Positions 63,876 through 64,000 of a stretch of DNA of 64,000 bases are shown piece by piece. Source of the DNA: Salinimicrobium nanhaiense (GTDB lineage: Bacteria; Bacteroidota; Bacteroidia; Flavobacteriales; Flavobacteriaceae). The position numbers were made by a program, and so were the translations under genes. Under the pieces are notes generated by a model that was not told where the DNA came from, made no database searches, and saw only the letters and a list, made by a program, of their open reading frames with translations. Each line of letters begins with the position of its first letter. Position 1 is the first letter of the stretch. Location of the stretch: positions 62,001 through 126,000 of the forward strand of contig JAAVJQ010000001.1 in the NCBI GenBank assembly GCA_012038135.1, given 5' to 3'.

Positions 63876-64000
63876 ATGAAGAAACTATTACTCTCAGCAT
63901 TTATATTATTTGGATTTATAGCTAACGCCCAGGAAGAACCGGCAGAAACGCCTCCACCTGACGGTTGGAATTCTGAAGGTAAGTTTCAGCTCCTTTTCAA
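63876..64000 (+). CDS. DUF3078-type exported protein (N-terminal part)
   Basis: The ATG at 63876 opens a frame that runs off the right edge: signal peptide MKKLLLSAFILFGFIANAQ, then EEPAETPPPDGWNSEGKF. The position directly after DUF2480 and the WNSEGKF start suggest a DUF3078 outer-membrane-type protein, as in related genomes (from memory). Confidence 0.6.
   Translation, partial: MKKLLLSAFILFGFIANAQEEPAETPPPDGWNSEGKFQLLF

Overview
This 64-kb window is chromosomal DNA from a member of the Bacteroidota, almost certainly family Flavobacteriaceae. Evidence: gliding genes gldD/gldE beside ssb and mutY; a secreted protein with a type IX secretion C-terminal domain; many Bacteroidota lipoproteins; a class-typical 29-residue basic protein beside HU and RNase G; almost no Shine-Dalgarno sequences; and promoters of the TTTG-N19-TAnnTTTG type (best example upstream of sdhC). 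A complete seven-subunit Mrp Na+/H+ antiporter fits a marine or saline lifestyle (inference). I see no rRNA, tRNA, CRISPR array, prophage or transposase gene.

Layout. 1-3049 (minus): gldD (partial), gldE, ssb, mutY. 3187-5942 (plus): HU, the 29-aa basic protein, rng, recX. 5932-13319 (minus): a biotin operon bioF-DUF2007-bioD-bioA-SET-ketosynthase-bioB-cupin. 13343: mgtC-like gene, convergent with the mrp operon (mrpA to mrpG, minus, 13789-19520). 19828-21600: M61 peptidase, followed by 680 bp of REP-like palindromic repeats. 22280-24156 (minus): atpD-atpC. 24739-28970 (minus): GT5-like protein, DUF4270 lipoprotein, glmS. 29077-34091 (plus): panC, panD, a flippase-like membrane protein, a hydrolase-fold protein, radA, a small ORF. 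34130-43870: M23 peptidase, OmpA-like lipoprotein, xth, a 993-aa T9SS protein, glyS, a coiled-coil protein, comF. 43923-48113: Ig-like lipoprotein, omega-amidase, DUF1440-like protein, aminotransferase. 48191-52047 (minus): succinate dehydrogenase sdhC-sdhA-[S23 gene]-sdhB. 52284-55851: pepP-like, alpha/beta hydrolase, zinc-ribbon protein, thiL. 56128-64000 (plus): a long Fe-S assembly operon sufA-[S23 gene]-sufB-lipoprotein-sufC-sufD-sufS-META lipoprotein-sufE-sufT-like-DUF2480-DUF3078 (partial).

The most unusual signal is a class of intergenic element made of 4-base words repeated every 7 bp, usually as two inverted arms. Between atpD and atpC, CAGT occurs at five exact 7-bp steps and is followed at once by ACTG/ACTT at five exact 7-bp steps. 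The same format with other words (GTTA/TAAC, GTTY/RAAC) occurs upstream of an alpha/beta hydrolase and, strikingly, encloses each of the two S23-type four-helix-bundle genes, which lie inside the sdh and suf operons with their start and stop codons touching the arms. A one-arm version supplies the TTG start codon of recX. The S23 copy in the sdh operon carries an in-frame TAA; beyond it the frame encodes the expected last helix. Together these look like one family of elements, with and without the S23 gene.
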